Origin: Aeromicrobium duanguangcaii
Lineage (GTDB): Bacteria > Actinomycetota > Actinomycetes > Propionibacteriales > Nocardioidaceae
Assembly: GCF_024508295.1 (NCBI RefSeq)
Contig: NZ_CP101990.1
Span: 1,798,001 to 1,862,000, forward strand
Direction: 5' to 3'
DNA length: 64,000 nt
Part shown: positions 1 through 8,988 of the stretch, in pieces
How the letters are laid out: each line of letters starts with the position of its first letter
Numbering within the stretch: position 1 is the stretch's first letter
The notes under the pieces: generated by a model
What the model saw: only the letters and a program-made list of their open reading frames with translations
What the model was told of the DNA's origin: nothing
Databases searched by the model: none
Made by a program: the position numbers and the translations under genes

Positions 1-2025
1 CAACCGCGCCGCCACCTCGAACTGCAGGTCGGCCGCCGCCTGGTGCATCTGCTCGGACAGCTGGTCGATGAGCGAGGCCAGCTCGCCCGAGGGCAGATCG
101 GCCAGATCCTTGGTGTGCTGACCCAGCGGCACGGCCGCGCCCTTGCGCTTGTGGTCGCCCGTCGCGGCCAGCAGGGCTCGGGTGTCCTCGTCCTCGCGGG
201 CGAGCATGTCCGTGATGTCGCCGATCTTCTTGCGCAGCGGCTGCGGGTCGATGCCCCGCTCGGTGTTGTACGCGACCTGCTTGATCCGGCGGCGGTTCGT
301 CTCGTCGATCGCCATCGCCATCGAGTCGGTGATCCGGTCGGCGTACATGATGACCTGGCCCGACACGTTGCGCGCCGCGCGACCGATCGTCTGGATGAGC
401 GAGCGGCCCGAGCGCAGGAACCCCTCCTTGTCGGCGTCGAGGATCGCCACGAGGCTGACCTCGGGCAGGTCGAGGCCCTCTCGCAGCAGGTTGATGCCGA
501 CGAGCACGTCGTACTCGCCCATGCGCAGCTCGCGCAGCAGCTCGACGCGGCGCAGGGTGTCGACCTCGCTGTGCAGGTACCGGGTGCGGATGCCGGCCTC
601 GAGCAGGTAGTCGGTGAGGTCCTCGGACATCTTCTTCGTCAGGGTCGTGACGAGGACGCGCTCGTTGCGCTCGACGCGGTCGTTGATCTCGCCGATGAGG
701 TCGTCGATCTGGCCCTTCGTGGGCTTGACGATGACCTCGGGGTCGATCAGGCCGGTCGGGCGGATGACCTGCTCGACGACGTCGCCCTCGACCTTGTTCA
801 TCTCGTAGTTGCCCGGCGTGGCCGACAGGTAGACGGTCTGGCCGATGCGCTGGAGGAACTCGGGCCACTTCAACGGACGGTTGTCCATCGCGCTGGGCAG
901 CCGGAAGCCGTGCTCGACCAGCGATCGCTTGCGGCTCATGTCGCCCTCGTACATCGCGCCGATCTGCGGGATCGTCACGTGCGACTCGTCGACCACCAGC
1001 ACGAAGTCCTGGGGGAAGTAGTCGATCAGGCAGTTCGGCGCCGAGCCCGGCGGCCGGCCGTCCATGTGCAGGGAGTAGTTCTCGATCCCCGAGCAGGTCC
1101 CGACCTGCTCCATCATCTCGAGGTCGTAGGTCGTGCGCATGCGCAGTCGCTGTGCCTCGAGCAGCTTGTTCTCGCGCTCGAGCACCTGGAGTCGGTCCTC
1201 GAGCTCTGCCTTGATCCCCTCGATCGCGCGGGACATCACGTCGGGTCCGGCGGCGTAGTGGGTGGCCGCGCCGACGTAGAGCTCCTGATCGTCGCTGAGG
1301 ATCTCGCCCGTCAGCGGGTGCAGGGTCATCAGCCGCTCGATCTCGTCGCCGAAGAACTCGACCCGCACCGCCATCTCCTGGTAGACGGGGAAGATCTCGA
1401 CCGTGTCGCCCTTGACCCGGAACGTGCCGCGGGTGGAGCTGACGTCGTTGCGCACGTACTGCGCCTGGACGAGGGTCCGCAGCAGCTGGTCGCGGCCCAT
1501 CTCGTCGCCGACCTTGAAGCCGATCATCCGGTTCAGGTACTCCTGGGCCGAGCCGAGGCCGTAGATGCACGAGACCGTGGCGACCACGATGACGTCGCGC
1601 CGCGTGAGCAGCGACCACGTGGCCGAGTGCCGGAGCCGCTCGACCTCCTCGTTGATCGAGGAGTCCTTCTCGATGTAGGTGTCGGTCTGGGCGATGTACG
1701 CCTCGGGTTGGTAGTAGTCGTAGTACGACACGAAGTACTCGACGGCGTTGTTCGGCAGCAGCTCGCGCAGCTCGTTGGCGAACTGGGCGGCGAGCGTCTT
1801 GTTCGGGAGCATCACGAGCATGGGGCGCTGCAGCTGCTCGGCCAGCCACGCGGTCGTGGCCGTCTTGCCGGTGCCGGTCGCGCCCATGAGCACGACGTCG
1901 TTGGTGCCGCCCTTGATCCGCTTGGTGATCTCGGCGATCGCGGCGGGCTGGTCGCCGGCCGGCTGGTACTCGGAGACGACCTCGAACGGCGCCACCTGCC
2001 GCTTGAGCTCGGAGACTGGTCGCAT
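1..2025 (-). CDS. uvrB: UvrABC system protein B (3' end cut by window edge)
   Basis: DNA damage-recognition helicase of nucleotide excision repair: UvrA loads it on damaged DNA and it then recruits UvrC. The reverse strand reads 675 codons from ATG at 2025 without a stop. Visible are the Walker A region [10 protein letters not shown] near residue 50, the beta-hairpin stretch with repeated tyrosines ([10 protein letters not shown], about residue 90), the DESH helicase motif near residue 340 and the motif VI region QTIGRAARN near residue 550. The family is usually about 700 residues, so only the end of the C-terminal UVR motif, which contacts UvrC, is missing, because the window ends. A TAGGCT hexamer at 2032-2037 lies 6 nt before the ATG, suggesting a leaderless mRNA. 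No actinobacterial SOS-type box was seen upstream. Confidence 0.97.
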   Translation of the reverse strand, partial: MRPVSELKRQVAPFEVVSEYQPAGDQPAAIAEITKRIKGGTNDVVLMGATGTGKTATTAWLAEQLQRPMLVMLPNKTLAAQFANELRELLPNNAVEYFVSYYDYYQPEAYIAQTDTYIEKDSSINEEVERLRHSATWSLLTRRDVIVVATVSCIYGLGSAQEYLNRMIGFKVGDEMGRDQLLRTLVQAQYVRNDVSSTRGTFRVKGDTVEIFPVYQEMAVRVEFFGDEIERLMTLHPLTGEILSDDQELYVGAATHYAAGPDVMSRAIEGIKAELEDRLQVLERENKLLEAQRLRMRTTYDLEMMEQVGTCSGIENYSLHMDGRPPGSAPNCLIDYFPQDFVLVVDESHVTIPQIGAMYEGDMSRKRSLVEHGFRLPSAMDNRPLKWPEFLQRIGQTVYLSATPGNYEMNKVEGDVVEQVIRPTGLIDPEVIVKPTKGQIDDLIGEINDRVERNERVLVTTLTKKMSEDLTDYLLEAGIRTRYLHSEVDTLRRVELLRELRMGEYDVLVGINLLREGLDLPEVSLVAILDADKEGFLRSGRSLIQTIGRAARNVSGQVIMYADRITDSMAMAIDETNRRRIKQVAYNTERGIDPQPLRKKIGDITDMLAREDEDTRALLAATGDHKRKGAAVPLGQHTKDLADLPSGELASLIDQLSEQMHQAAADLQFEVAARL

Positions 2026-2073
2026 GATTCCAGCCTACGGACCCGCACCGACAGTCACACCCGCGAAGGCCGG

Positions 2074-2604
2074 TCAGCGGTCGGGTGCGATCCCCAGCAC
2101 CCGGATCGTGGCCGCCAGTCCGCGGTACTGCCCGACCAGCAGGCAGAACTCGATCACCTGACGCTCGTCCCAGTAGGACCGCACGCGGCGCCAGGTCGCG
2201 TCGTCGAGGTCGTCGGTGGCCAGCAGCAGGTCGGTCGCCTCGAGCAGGACGGCGTCGAAGGGCTTCCAGCCGCTCAGGTCGTCCACGGCCGTCCGCTCGA
2301 GCTCCGCCTCCGTCAAGCCCGCCCGGCGGCCCAGACGGAGGTGATGGCGACGCTCGTAGTCGCTGTCACAGCGGTGCGCGACCCGCAGGATGACCAGCTC
2401 GGTCTCGCGCCGGGGCAGCCGGCCGCCCAGCATGAGAGCGCCCGAGTACGCCAGCCAGAACCGGAACAGCGACCGGTTGCGGCCCAACGTCGTGAACAGG
2501 TGCGCCTCGCGCACTCCCGCCCCACGCGAGAGCACCTTCGCGAGCAGGTGGTTCACCAGCCCGAGCTGGCGGAGCCGACCGGGTCGGACCCGAGGCGGCC
2601 TCAT
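2074..2604 (-). CDS. Carboxymuconolactone decarboxylase / AhpD-like protein
   Basis: 176 residues, helical, of the carboxymuconolactone decarboxylase (AhpD-like) superfamily. The typical core is visible: an ETELVILRVAH segment followed by YERRHHLRLGRRAGL and, near the C-terminus, a LVGQYRGLAATIRVLG helix. The classical AhpD CxxC pair is not present; a Cys-Asp-Ser occupies the comparable place, so peroxidase activity is doubtful. The ATG at 2604 overlaps the stop of the upstream SDR gene (ATGA), so the two are translationally coupled and probably act in one pathway, perhaps oxidation or detoxification of a small ketone or quinone. The substrate cannot be inferred. Confidence 0.8.
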   Translation of the reverse strand: MRPPRVRPGRLRQLGLVNHLLAKVLSRGAGVREAHLFTTLGRNRSLFRFWLAYSGALMLGGRLPRRETELVILRVAHRCDSDYERRHHLRLGRRAGLTEAELERTAVDDLSGWKPFDAVLLEATDLLLATDDLDDATWRRVRSYWDERQVIEFCLLVGQYRGLAATIRVLGIAPDR

Positions 2605-3464
2605 CGCACCGACTTCACGGCGCGCGCCTCGGCGCGGGTGAGCTTGCGGTTCAGCAGTCGCATCGCGATGACGTACCCCCACGGGAACCAGCGCTGGGCA
2701 TAGTGGCCGATCGCGACGTCGCGCGAGGTGTAGACCCAGTACCGGCGGCGCACGAGTCCCTTGACGATCGCCGCGGCCGCCTCGTCCGGCGTGATGGCAT
2801 GGCGCAGGAACTGCTGCTCGACCTGGTGCATCGCCGGGGTCGAGCGGTCGACCCCGACGACCTCCAGCCCCTGCACCAGCGGGGTCGCGACCGCACCGGG
2901 GCAGACCAGGCTGACACCGATGCGGTGGCGGCGCAGGTCGAATCGCAGCACCTCGGAGATGCCGCGGAGCCCGAACTTGCTCGCACTGTAGGCCGCGTGC
3001 CACGGCAGGCCGAAGAGGCCGGCGGCGCTGGACACGTTCACGACGTGACCGCCGCGTCCGGCATCGATCATGGCGGGCAGGAAGGACGACAGGACGTGGA
3101 CCGGGCCCATCAGGTTGATGTCGATGAGTCGACGCCAGTGCTCCTCGGCGAGGCGGTCGATCGTGCCCCAGATCGCGATCCCGGCGATGTTGAGCAGCAC
3201 GTCCATGGGGCCGAAGCGGGCGTGGACCGCCTCGGCGAAGGACCTCACCGACTCGGCATCGGTGAGGTCCAGCGCCGTGGCGACGAGGACCTCGCCACCG
3301 ACCGCACGCAACTCCTCGACCAAGCCGTCCAACGCGTCCTGGTCCAGATCGGTCAGCACGAGGCGGGCTCCCTCCCGAGTGAGCGCCCGTGCCGTTGCAG
3401 CACCGATCCCGCCGGTCGCGCCCGTCACCAGACACGTTTTTGTACGAATGTCCAACTTGGCCAT
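2601..3464 (-). CDS. Short-chain dehydrogenase/reductase (SDR)
   Basis: 287-residue classical SDR, NAD(P)-dependent oxidoreductase. Seen: the TGATGGIGAA nucleotide-binding glycine motif (about residues 14-23), NIAG (92-95), and the catalytic set Ser145/146, Tyr159 and Lys163 in the YSASK motif. Start ATG 3464 is preferred over longer frames because the Rossmann strand begins right after it and a TAGGGT hexamer (3472-3477) sits 7 nt upstream, as in leaderless actinobacterial mRNAs. It overlaps the downstream CMD-family gene by ATGA and is divergent from a TetR regulator 101 bp away, which is its likely controller. Length and the C-terminal helical extension fit the many uncharacterised actinobacterial SDRs; the substrate is unknown. 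Confidence 0.9.
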   Translation of the reverse strand: MAKLDIRTKTCLVTGATGGIGAATARALTREGARLVLTDLDQDALDGLVEELRAVGGEVLVATALDLTDAESVRSFAEAVHARFGPMDVLLNIAGIAIWGTIDRLAEEHWRRLIDINLMGPVHVLSSFLPAMIDAGRGGHVVNVSSAAGLFGLPWHAAYSASKFGLRGISEVLRFDLRRHRIGVSLVCPGAVATPLVQGLEVVGVDRSTPAMHQVEQQFLRHAITPDEAAAAIVKGLVRRRYWVYTSRDVAIGHYAQRWFPWGYVIAMRLLNRKLTRAEARAVKSVR

Positions 3465-3565
3465 GCCCGACACCCTAGGGCCCCCGAGGGCCGGGCTCAA
3501 GAGGTCCGACGACGCGACGTGACGCGGGCGCAACCGTCGTTGACCCAGCAGATAGGGTCGACGTC

Positions 3566-4219
3566 ATGGCCATCGTGGAGCGCCGAGCGCAGCGCACGCG
3601 CGAGATCCTTGACGCGACTCGCACGCTCTTCGACGAGCGCCGCATGCGGGATGCCCAGATCGAGGACATCGCGCGCGCCGTCGGCATCAACCGAGCGATC
3701 ATCTACCGGCACTTCACCACGAAGGAAGAACTCTTCGCGATGACGCTGGTCGACTACCTCAACGAGCTCGAGCAGCGACTGGCCAAGTCGCAGGAGTCCG
3801 ACCTCACCCCGCCCCAGCGCATCGACATCATCACGGTCGAGTTCCTGGACTACGGCAGCGAGTACCCGGCGTTCGTCGACTGCGCGCAGTCCCTGCTGCG
3901 CCACCGCGGCTCGGAGCTGCTCGAGCAGATCAGCCTGGAGCGCCTCACCGAGCTCGGCGCCGCGATCAACCGCTGCTTCGACCACATCACCTCCGCGATC
4001 GAGGCCGGCAACGCGGCGGGCGTCTTCGACGTCAAGGACCCCGAGCTGGTCGCGAACATGATGTACACGCAGGGCTTGGGCATCCTGAACCTGGTGACCT
4101 TCCAGCGCTCGATCCGCGAGATGAACTCCGGACTGCCCGCCATGGAGCACCTGCCGATGCCCGAGGTCGTCGAGCTGGCCAAGCGATCGGTGCGCGCGAT
4201 CGTCGAGGCCGAGGCCTGA
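3566..4219 (+). CDS. TetR/AcrR family transcriptional regulator
   Basis: 217-residue one-component repressor. The N-terminal winged-helix-free HTH is clear: TREILDATRTLF (about residues 11-22), IEDIARAVGINRAIIYRHF (32-50), then TKEELF. The C-terminal two thirds are helical, as expected for a ligand pocket. It is divergent from the SDR/CMD pair and convergent with the thiolase gene. A TAGGGT hexamer at 3553-3558 ends 7 nt before the ATG, so the transcript is probably leaderless. Likely targets are the adjacent SDR operon and possibly the fatty-acid genes that follow (see the palindrome at 5714-5728); both are inference from position. Confidence 0.93.
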   Translation: MAIVERRAQRTREILDATRTLFDERRMRDAQIEDIARAVGINRAIIYRHFTTKEELFAMTLVDYLNELEQRLAKSQESDLTPPQRIDIITVEFLDYGSEYPAFVDCAQSLLRHRGSELLEQISLERLTELGAAINRCFDHITSAIEAGNAAGVFDVKDPELVANMMYTQGLGILNLVTFQRSIREMNSGLPAMEHLPMPEVVELAKRSVRAIVEAEA

Positions 4220-4238
4220 TCCTCCCCCAGCAGACGCG

Positions 4239-4274
4239 AAGCGGGGCCGGTGGCTGATGCCACCGGCCCCGCTT
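4239..4274. terminator. Bidirectional intrinsic terminator-like hairpin
   Basis: A perfect 15-bp inverted repeat (4239-4253 and 4260-4274) around a 6-nt loop lies between the convergent TetR and thiolase genes. It has no long T run, as is normal for high-GC actinobacteria. Confidence 0.8.
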
Positions 4275-4289
4275 GCTGCGTCCTGAGCG

Positions 4290-5630
4290 TCAGCGCTCGA
4301 GGATCGCGACGACTCCCTGGCCGCCGGCGGCGCAGATCGAGATCAGGCCGCGGCCCGAGCCCTTCTCCTCCAGCAGCTTCGCGAGGTTCGCGATGATGCG
4401 TCCGCCGGTCGCGGCGAACGGGTGGGCGGCCGCGAGCGACGAGCCCTTGACGTTCAGCTTGCTGCGGTCGATGGCGCCCAGCGGGGTGTCCAGACCCAGA
4501 CGCTGCTTGCAGAAGTCCGCGTCCTCCCACGCCGCGAGCGTCGACAGCACCTGGCCGGCGAACGCCTCGTGGATCTCGTAGAAGTCGAAGTCCTGCAGCG
4601 TGAGGCCGTTGCGCTCGAGCATCCGCGGCACCGCGTACGCCGGAGCCATGAGCAGGCCCTCTCCCCCATTGACGTAGTCGACGGCAGCCGTCTCGTAGTC
4701 GACGAGGAACGCCTTGACGTCCCAGCCACGACGGGCGGCCTCCTCCTCCGAGGCGAGCAGCGCCACCGAGGCGCCGTCGGACAGCGGGGTGGAGTTGCCG
4801 GCCGTCATGGTGGCCGCATCGCCGAGCTGCTTGCCGAAGACCGGCTTGAGCTTGGCCAGCTTCTCGACCGTGGAGTCCGGGCGCAGGTGGGTGTCGCGCT
4901 CGACGCCGTTGAACGGCGTGACGAGGTCGTCCTGCCAGCCCGCCTCCCAGGCGGCGGCGAGGTTCTGGTGGGAGCGGGCGGCCAGCTCGTCCTGCGCCTC
5001 GCGGGTGATGCCCCACTCGTGCGTCGTCAGGGCCTGGTGGTCGCCCATCGACAGGCCGGTGCGCGGCTCGGCGTTGCGCGGCTGGTCGGGCGCCAGGTAG
5101 CTGGGGCGGATCTTCGTCAGCAGCTTGACCAGGGCCTTCTTGTCGCCCTTGGCGTTCGCCTGGTTGGCCTGCAGCAGGATCTTGCGCAGCTTGTCGTTCA
5201 CCGCGAGCGGGGCGTCGGACGTGGTGTCCGTGCCGCCGGCGATGCCGAAGTCGATCTTGCCCAGCGCGATCTTGTTGGCGACCTGGAAGGCGGCCTGCAG
5301 GCCCGTGCCGCAGGCCTGCTGGATGTCCGTGGCCGGGGTCGCGGGCGAGAGCTTGGAGCCGAGGACGACCTCGCGCGTGAGGTTGAAGTCGCGGGCGTGC
5401 TTGAGCACGGCTCCGGCGACCACCTCTCCGGCGCGCTCACCCTCCAACCCGAAGCGGTCGACGAGACCGTCGAGGGCCGCGGTCAGCATCTCCTGGTTCG
5501 AGACGCCCGAGTAGACGGTGTTCGAGCGGGCGAACGGGATGCGGTTGCCGCCGATGACGGCGACGCGACGGATGGTGGCGGCGTCGGAGGACGCGGCCTT
5601 CGTGGCCTTCGTGGAGGGCTTGTCAGCCAT
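4290..5630 (-). CDS. Acetyl-CoA C-acyltransferase (thiolase, FadA2/FadI-like)
   Basis: 446-residue degradative-type thiolase that splits 3-ketoacyl-CoA with CoA, or condenses acetyl-CoA. Seen: nucleophile Cys107 in QQACGTGLQ, the HEAFAGQ motif near residue 355 (the His form found in FadI and mitochondrial trifunctional beta subunits rather than NEAFA), the GSSLAAAHPFAATGGR motif near residue 400, and Cys in ICAAGGQG at the C-terminus. A GAAAGG ribosome-binding site precedes ATG 5630. It is divergent from a FabG4-like reductase and an HtdX-like hydratase, the same trio and polarity I recall for M. tuberculosis Rv0243 (FadA2), Rv0242c and Rv0241c. Together they could carry out three of the four steps of a chain-shortening or chain-building acyl cycle. 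Confidence 0.94.
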   Translation of the reverse strand: MADKPSTKATKAASSDAATIRRVAVIGGNRIPFARSNTVYSGVSNQEMLTAALDGLVDRFGLEGERAGEVVAGAVLKHARDFNLTREVVLGSKLSPATPATDIQQACGTGLQAAFQVANKIALGKIDFGIAGGTDTTSDAPLAVNDKLRKILLQANQANAKGDKKALVKLLTKIRPSYLAPDQPRNAEPRTGLSMGDHQALTTHEWGITREAQDELAARSHQNLAAAWEAGWQDDLVTPFNGVERDTHLRPDSTVEKLAKLKPVFGKQLGDAATMTAGNSTPLSDGASVALLASEEEAARRGWDVKAFLVDYETAAVDYVNGGEGLLMAPAYAVPRMLERNGLTLQDFDFYEIHEAFAGQVLSTLAAWEDADFCKQRLGLDTPLGAIDRSKLNVKGSSLAAAHPFAATGGRIIANLAKLLEEKGSGRGLISICAAGGQGVVAILER

Positions 5631-5713
5631 GAGGAACCTTTCGTCTGCGACGTGCGTCGCTTTACCTTTGCCGAGGTGCTGTGGTGCAGGCTAGAGTCAG
5701 CCTAACGCGTTCA

Positions 5714-5728
5714 GATACCGATGGTATC
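5714..5728. promoter_or_regulatory. Palindromic operator candidate between thiolase and fabG4-like genes
   Basis: GATACC-GAT-GGTATC, perfect 6-bp arms with a 3-bp spacer, lies in the 130-bp divergent region. It overlaps the likely -35 position of the fabG4-like gene (a TAGGAC hexamer is at 5745-5750) and lies upstream of a TAGGCT/TAGCCT cluster on the other strand. Its size and symmetry suit a TetR-family regulator. The motif is absent from the region in front of the nearby tetR gene. Confidence 0.5.
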
Positions 5729-5760
5729 CGAGAGATCCGAGAGATAGGACACATCCTGCG

Positions 5761-7092
5761 ATGAGCGACCGTTACAAGTCGATGATCCAGAACCCGATCG
5801 GTCAGTTCCTGGTGAAGAACCTGGGCCTGCCGAACCCGCCGGAACTCCAGCGATACCGCGGTGGCGCCCTCGTCGACGGCCCCGTCCTCGTCGGCGGCGA
5901 CGGCCTGCTGGCCGACTCCCTGCCGGGCCTGCTGAAGGCCTCCGGCATCGACACCACCACCGTCCGCGCCGAGGGCCGCCGCTACCAGGGCCTGGTCCTG
6001 GACGCGTCCGGCATCGACTCCCCCGCCGGCACCGTCGCGATCCAGGAGTTCTTCACGCCCGTCCTGCGCAGCCTGGCCAGCAACGCCAAGATCGTCGTGA
6101 TCGGCCTGCTGCCCGAGCGCACCGACACCGTCGGCGCCGCGATCGCGCAGCGCGGCCTCGAGGGCTTCGTCCGCTCGTTGGGCAAGGAGATCGGCGCCAA
6201 CGGCAGCACGGCGAACCTCGTGTACGTCACGCCCGAGTCCAAGGACGCCGTCGGCTCCACGCTGGGCTTCCTGCTGTCGCCGAAGTCCGCCTTCGTGGAC
6301 GGCCAGGTCGTTCGTCTCGGCACCACGGGCCTGGTCGAGGCCGACGTCCCCGCCGACCCGGCCAAGCCGCTGGCGGGGAAGGTCGCGTTGGTCACCGGCG
6401 CCTCGCGTGGCCTCGGCGCCGCCATGGCCCGCACCCTGCACCGCGACGGCGCCCAGATCATCGGTCTGGACGTTCCCCCGCTCGCCGAGGACCTCGAGCA
6501 CCTGATGGCCGAGCTCGGCGGCTCGTCGATCATCTGTGACATCACCGCCGAGGACGCGCCCGAGAAGATCGCCGAGGGCCTCGGCGACGGCGTCGACTTC
6601 GTGGTCCACAACGCGGGCATCACGCGCGACAAGCGGCTGAAGAACATGAAGTCCGAGAACTGGGCCAAGGTCGTCGACATCAGCGTCGGCGCCCCCGAGC
6701 GGATCACCGCGCACCTGCTCGACAACAAGCTGATCCGCCCCGGCGGCCGCATCATCGGCATCTCGTCGATCGCGGGCATCGCCGGCAACAACGGTCAGAC
6801 CAACTACGGCACGGCCAAGGCCGGCGTCATCGGCTTCGTGCAGGCGCTCGCGCCCCGCACGGTCGACGCGGGCATCACCGTCAACGCGATCGCGCCGGGC
6901 TTCATCGAGACCGACATGGTCAAGACGATGCCGCTGGGCATCCGCGAGGCCGGTCGCCGGCTCAGCTCGCTGTCGCAGGGCGGCCAGCCGGTCGACGTCG
7001 CCGAGGCCATCGCCTGGTACTGCCACCCGGGGTCCTCGGCGATCTCGGGCAACGTGGTCCGGGTCTGCGGCCAGGGCTTCCTCGGTGCCTGA
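5761..7092 (+). CDS. High-molecular-weight 3-oxoacyl reductase, FabG4-like
   Basis: 443 residues, about 190 more than an ordinary FabG, matching the two-domain HMwFabG type. The N-terminal half is a flavodoxin-like degenerate domain without catalytic residues. The C-terminal half (from about residue 205) is an active SDR: TGASRGLG glycine motif near 212-219, NAG at 284-286, catalytic Ser336, Tyr349 and Lys353 (NYGTAK). The family reduces 3-oxoacyl-CoA or -ACP with NADH or NADPH. The hydratase gene that follows starts inside its last codons, so the two are co-translated. The start ATG has an AGGA about 11 nt upstream. Confidence 0.93.
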   Translation: MSDRYKSMIQNPIGQFLVKNLGLPNPPELQRYRGGALVDGPVLVGGDGLLADSLPGLLKASGIDTTTVRAEGRRYQGLVLDASGIDSPAGTVAIQEFFTPVLRSLASNAKIVVIGLLPERTDTVGAAIAQRGLEGFVRSLGKEIGANGSTANLVYVTPESKDAVGSTLGFLLSPKSAFVDGQVVRLGTTGLVEADVPADPAKPLAGKVALVTGASRGLGAAMARTLHRDGAQIIGLDVPPLAEDLEHLMAELGGSSIICDITAEDAPEKIAEGLGDGVDFVVHNAGITRDKRLKNMKSENWAKVVDISVGAPERITAHLLDNKLIRPGGRIIGISSIAGIAGNNGQTNYGTAKAGVIGFVQALAPRTVDAGITVNAIAPGFIETDMVKTMPLGIREAGRRLSSLSQGGQPVDVAEAIAWYCHPGSSAISGNVVRVCGQGFLGA

Positions 7093-7972
7093 GGTGACGA
7101 CGCGCACCTTCGACAAGGCACCCGCGAGCCTGCCGCTGATGCTCAAGGCGGCGTTGCCGGCGATTCCCGTCGTCGGCAACCTGCCGGGCATCAAGCACGA
7201 GAGGGGCGGCCTGCCCGACACGACGCTGCGCCGCAACCGCGTGACGACGGACCTCGCGCACCTCGATCGCTACAACGAGGTGTGCGGGTTCTCGCGCTCC
7301 GAGACGCTGCCCGCGACGTACCCGCACATCGCGGCCCACACGCTGCACCTGAGCCTGATGACGGACACGGCGTTCCCCTTCCCGCCCATGGGCGCGGTGC
7401 ACCTGCGCAACCGCATCACCCAGTACCGCCCGATCGGCCGTGAGGAGATCTACGACCTCTCCCTGCACGCGGCGTCGGACGACCCGCACCCGAAGGGCCG
7501 GCTGATCTCGCTGGTCAGCGAGGCGCGGGTCGGCGGCGAGCTGGTGTGGGACGAGACCATGACGGTCCTGTTCCGCAGCCGCAGCGGGAGCGATGAGCCC
7601 ACCGTCCCGCCGCTGGCCGGGGTGGAGGCTCCCGAGGGCGTCGTCCACTGGAAGCTCGGCAGCGATCTGGGCCGGCGCTACGGCGCCGTCTCGGGCGACC
7701 GCAACCCCATCCACCTCTACCCGTGGACGGCCAAGGCGTTCGGCTTCCCGCGCCAGATCGCCCACGGCATGTGGACCAAGGCGCACTGCCTGGCCACGCT
7801 GCAGAACCGCCTGCCGGACTCGTACACGGTCGACGTGGAGTTCAAGAAGCCGGTGCTGCTGCCCTCGACCGTGGTGTTCGGCACCGAGAGCCAGGGCGAG
7901 GTCACGACGTTCGGTGTCCGTGACGCGCGCAAGTCCGTGCCGCACCTCGTCGGGCGCATCACGCCGGTCTGA
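7085..7972 (+). CDS. MaoC-type (R)-enoyl hydratase/dehydratase, HtdX-like
   Basis: 295-residue hot-dog protein long enough for a double hot-dog fold. The hydratase signature GDRNPIH is at about residues 204-210 with the catalytic Asp and His, followed by GFPRQIAHGMW; the N-terminal half lacks it, as in HtdX. It would interconvert 3-hydroxyacyl and trans-2-enoyl thioesters. GTG 7085 overlaps the stop of the fabG4-like gene by 8 nt; a second GTG at 7094 is an alternative start. The reductase-hydratase pair is the conserved Rv0242c-Rv0241c-like operon and works with the divergent thiolase. Confidence 0.92.
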   Translation: MPEVTTRTFDKAPASLPLMLKAALPAIPVVGNLPGIKHERGGLPDTTLRRNRVTTDLAHLDRYNEVCGFSRSETLPATYPHIAAHTLHLSLMTDTAFPFPPMGAVHLRNRITQYRPIGREEIYDLSLHAASDDPHPKGRLISLVSEARVGGELVWDETMTVLFRSRSGSDEPTVPPLAGVEAPEGVVHWKLGSDLGRRYGAVSGDRNPIHLYPWTAKAFGFPRQIAHGMWTKAHCLATLQNRLPDSYTVDVEFKKPVLLPSTVVFGTESQGEVTTFGVRDARKSVPHLVGRITPV

Positions 7973-7981
7973 CCGACGACC

Positions 7982-8029
7982 CGCTGGGTCCCCGTTCGCC
8001 GCCACCGCGGCCGAGCGTGGGACTCAGCG
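7982..8029. terminator. Terminator-like hairpin between hydratase and thioesterase genes
   Basis: Arms 7982-7992 and 8019-8029 pair over 11 bp with one G-T wobble. It sits between convergent genes, and its right arm overlaps the tesB stop codon. Confidence 0.5.
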
Positions 8030-8902
8030 GTCCTCGGGGCGCTTCGCGGGGCGGATGAGCCCCTCCTGCGCCACCGTGGCGACCAACGTGCCGTCCTGCT
8101 TGTAGACCTTGGCGGTGCTGAGTCCGCGGGCGCCGGAGGCCGAGGGCGACGTCTGGTCGTAGAGCAGCCACTCGTCGGCCCGGAACGGCCGGTGGAACCA
8201 CACCACGTGGTCGAGCGACGCCGGCTGCACCTTCGGCGAGCTGATCAGCACGCCGTGCGGCACGAGCGCCGCGCCCAGCAGGCTGAAGTCGCTGTAGTAC
8301 GTGAACGCCGCGCGGTGCAGCTGCGGGTCGTCGGGCAGCCGCTCGGCCGCACGGAACCACATCCGCTGGACGACCGGCTGGAACTGGCGGCTCGGATCGT
8401 CCTCGGGCCGCGGGTCGCCCACGTACCGCATGTCGAAGCCGCCCCACTCCTGCTTCCACTGCTCGGTGCCGTCCGGGCTGATGAACTGCACGAGGTCGAG
8501 CATCGAGGTGGCCTCGTCGGGCCCGGGCGTCGGCGGGAGCACGTCCTGGTGGTCCCAGCCACCCTCGTCCTTCTGGAACGAGGCGGTCATGTAGAAGATG
8601 ACCTCGCCGTGCTGGCGTGCCGAGACCCGCCGGGTCGCGAACGACCGGCCGTCGCGCACGCTCTCGACGTCGTAGATGATCGGGATGCTCGGGTCGCCGC
8701 CGAGGATGAAGTAGACGTGCAGCGAGTGCAGCTGCTTGCCGTCCGTCACCGTGCGCTGGGCCGCGCTGACCGCCTGGCCGGCCACTTGCCCGCCGAAGAC
8801 GCGCTTGAGCCGGGAGTTCTCCGGCTGACCGCCCCGGAAGAGGTTCACCTCGAGCTGTTCGACATCCAGCAGATCGACGAGTTCATTCACGGAGGCAGGC
8901 AC
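8024..8902 (-). CDS. tesB: Acyl-CoA thioesterase II
   Basis: 292-residue double hot-dog thioesterase hydrolysing medium- and long-chain acyl-CoA. Seen: FRGGQPENSRLKRVFGGQVAGQA near the N-terminus, SLHVYFILGGD and the C-terminal LDHVVWFHRPFRADEWLLY with the Asp that corresponds to E. coli Asp204; the terminal QEGLIR supplies the expected Gln. The frame stays open to GTG 8935, but GTG 8902 is chosen because a TAGGAT hexamer (8910-8915) ends 7 nt before it. It is convergent with the acyl-hydratase operon, in keeping with a local acyl-CoA theme. Confidence 0.93.
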   Translation of the reverse strand: MPASVNELVDLLDVEQLEVNLFRGGQPENSRLKRVFGGQVAGQAVSAAQRTVTDGKQLHSLHVYFILGGDPSIPIIYDVESVRDGRSFATRRVSARQHGEVIFYMTASFQKDEGGWDHQDVLPPTPGPDEATSMLDLVQFISPDGTEQWKQEWGGFDMRYVGDPRPEDDPSRQFQPVVQRMWFRAAERLPDDPQLHRAAFTYYSDFSLLGAALVPHGVLISSPKVQPASLDHVVWFHRPFRADEWLLYDQTSPSASGARGLSTAKVYKQDGTLVATVAQEGLIRPAKRPEDR

Positions 8903-8988
8903 GACCGCGATCCTATCGAACCCGAACCGTCCCACCGGCCCCGACGACCCCCACCGACGGTGATCTCGGTCCCATCGGCCGGCGGTCC

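Noticed and set aside
4239..4274. Operator for the TetR regulator
   Set aside because: The inverted repeat lies downstream of the stop codons of two convergent genes and has a tight loop, so it is a terminator, not an operator.
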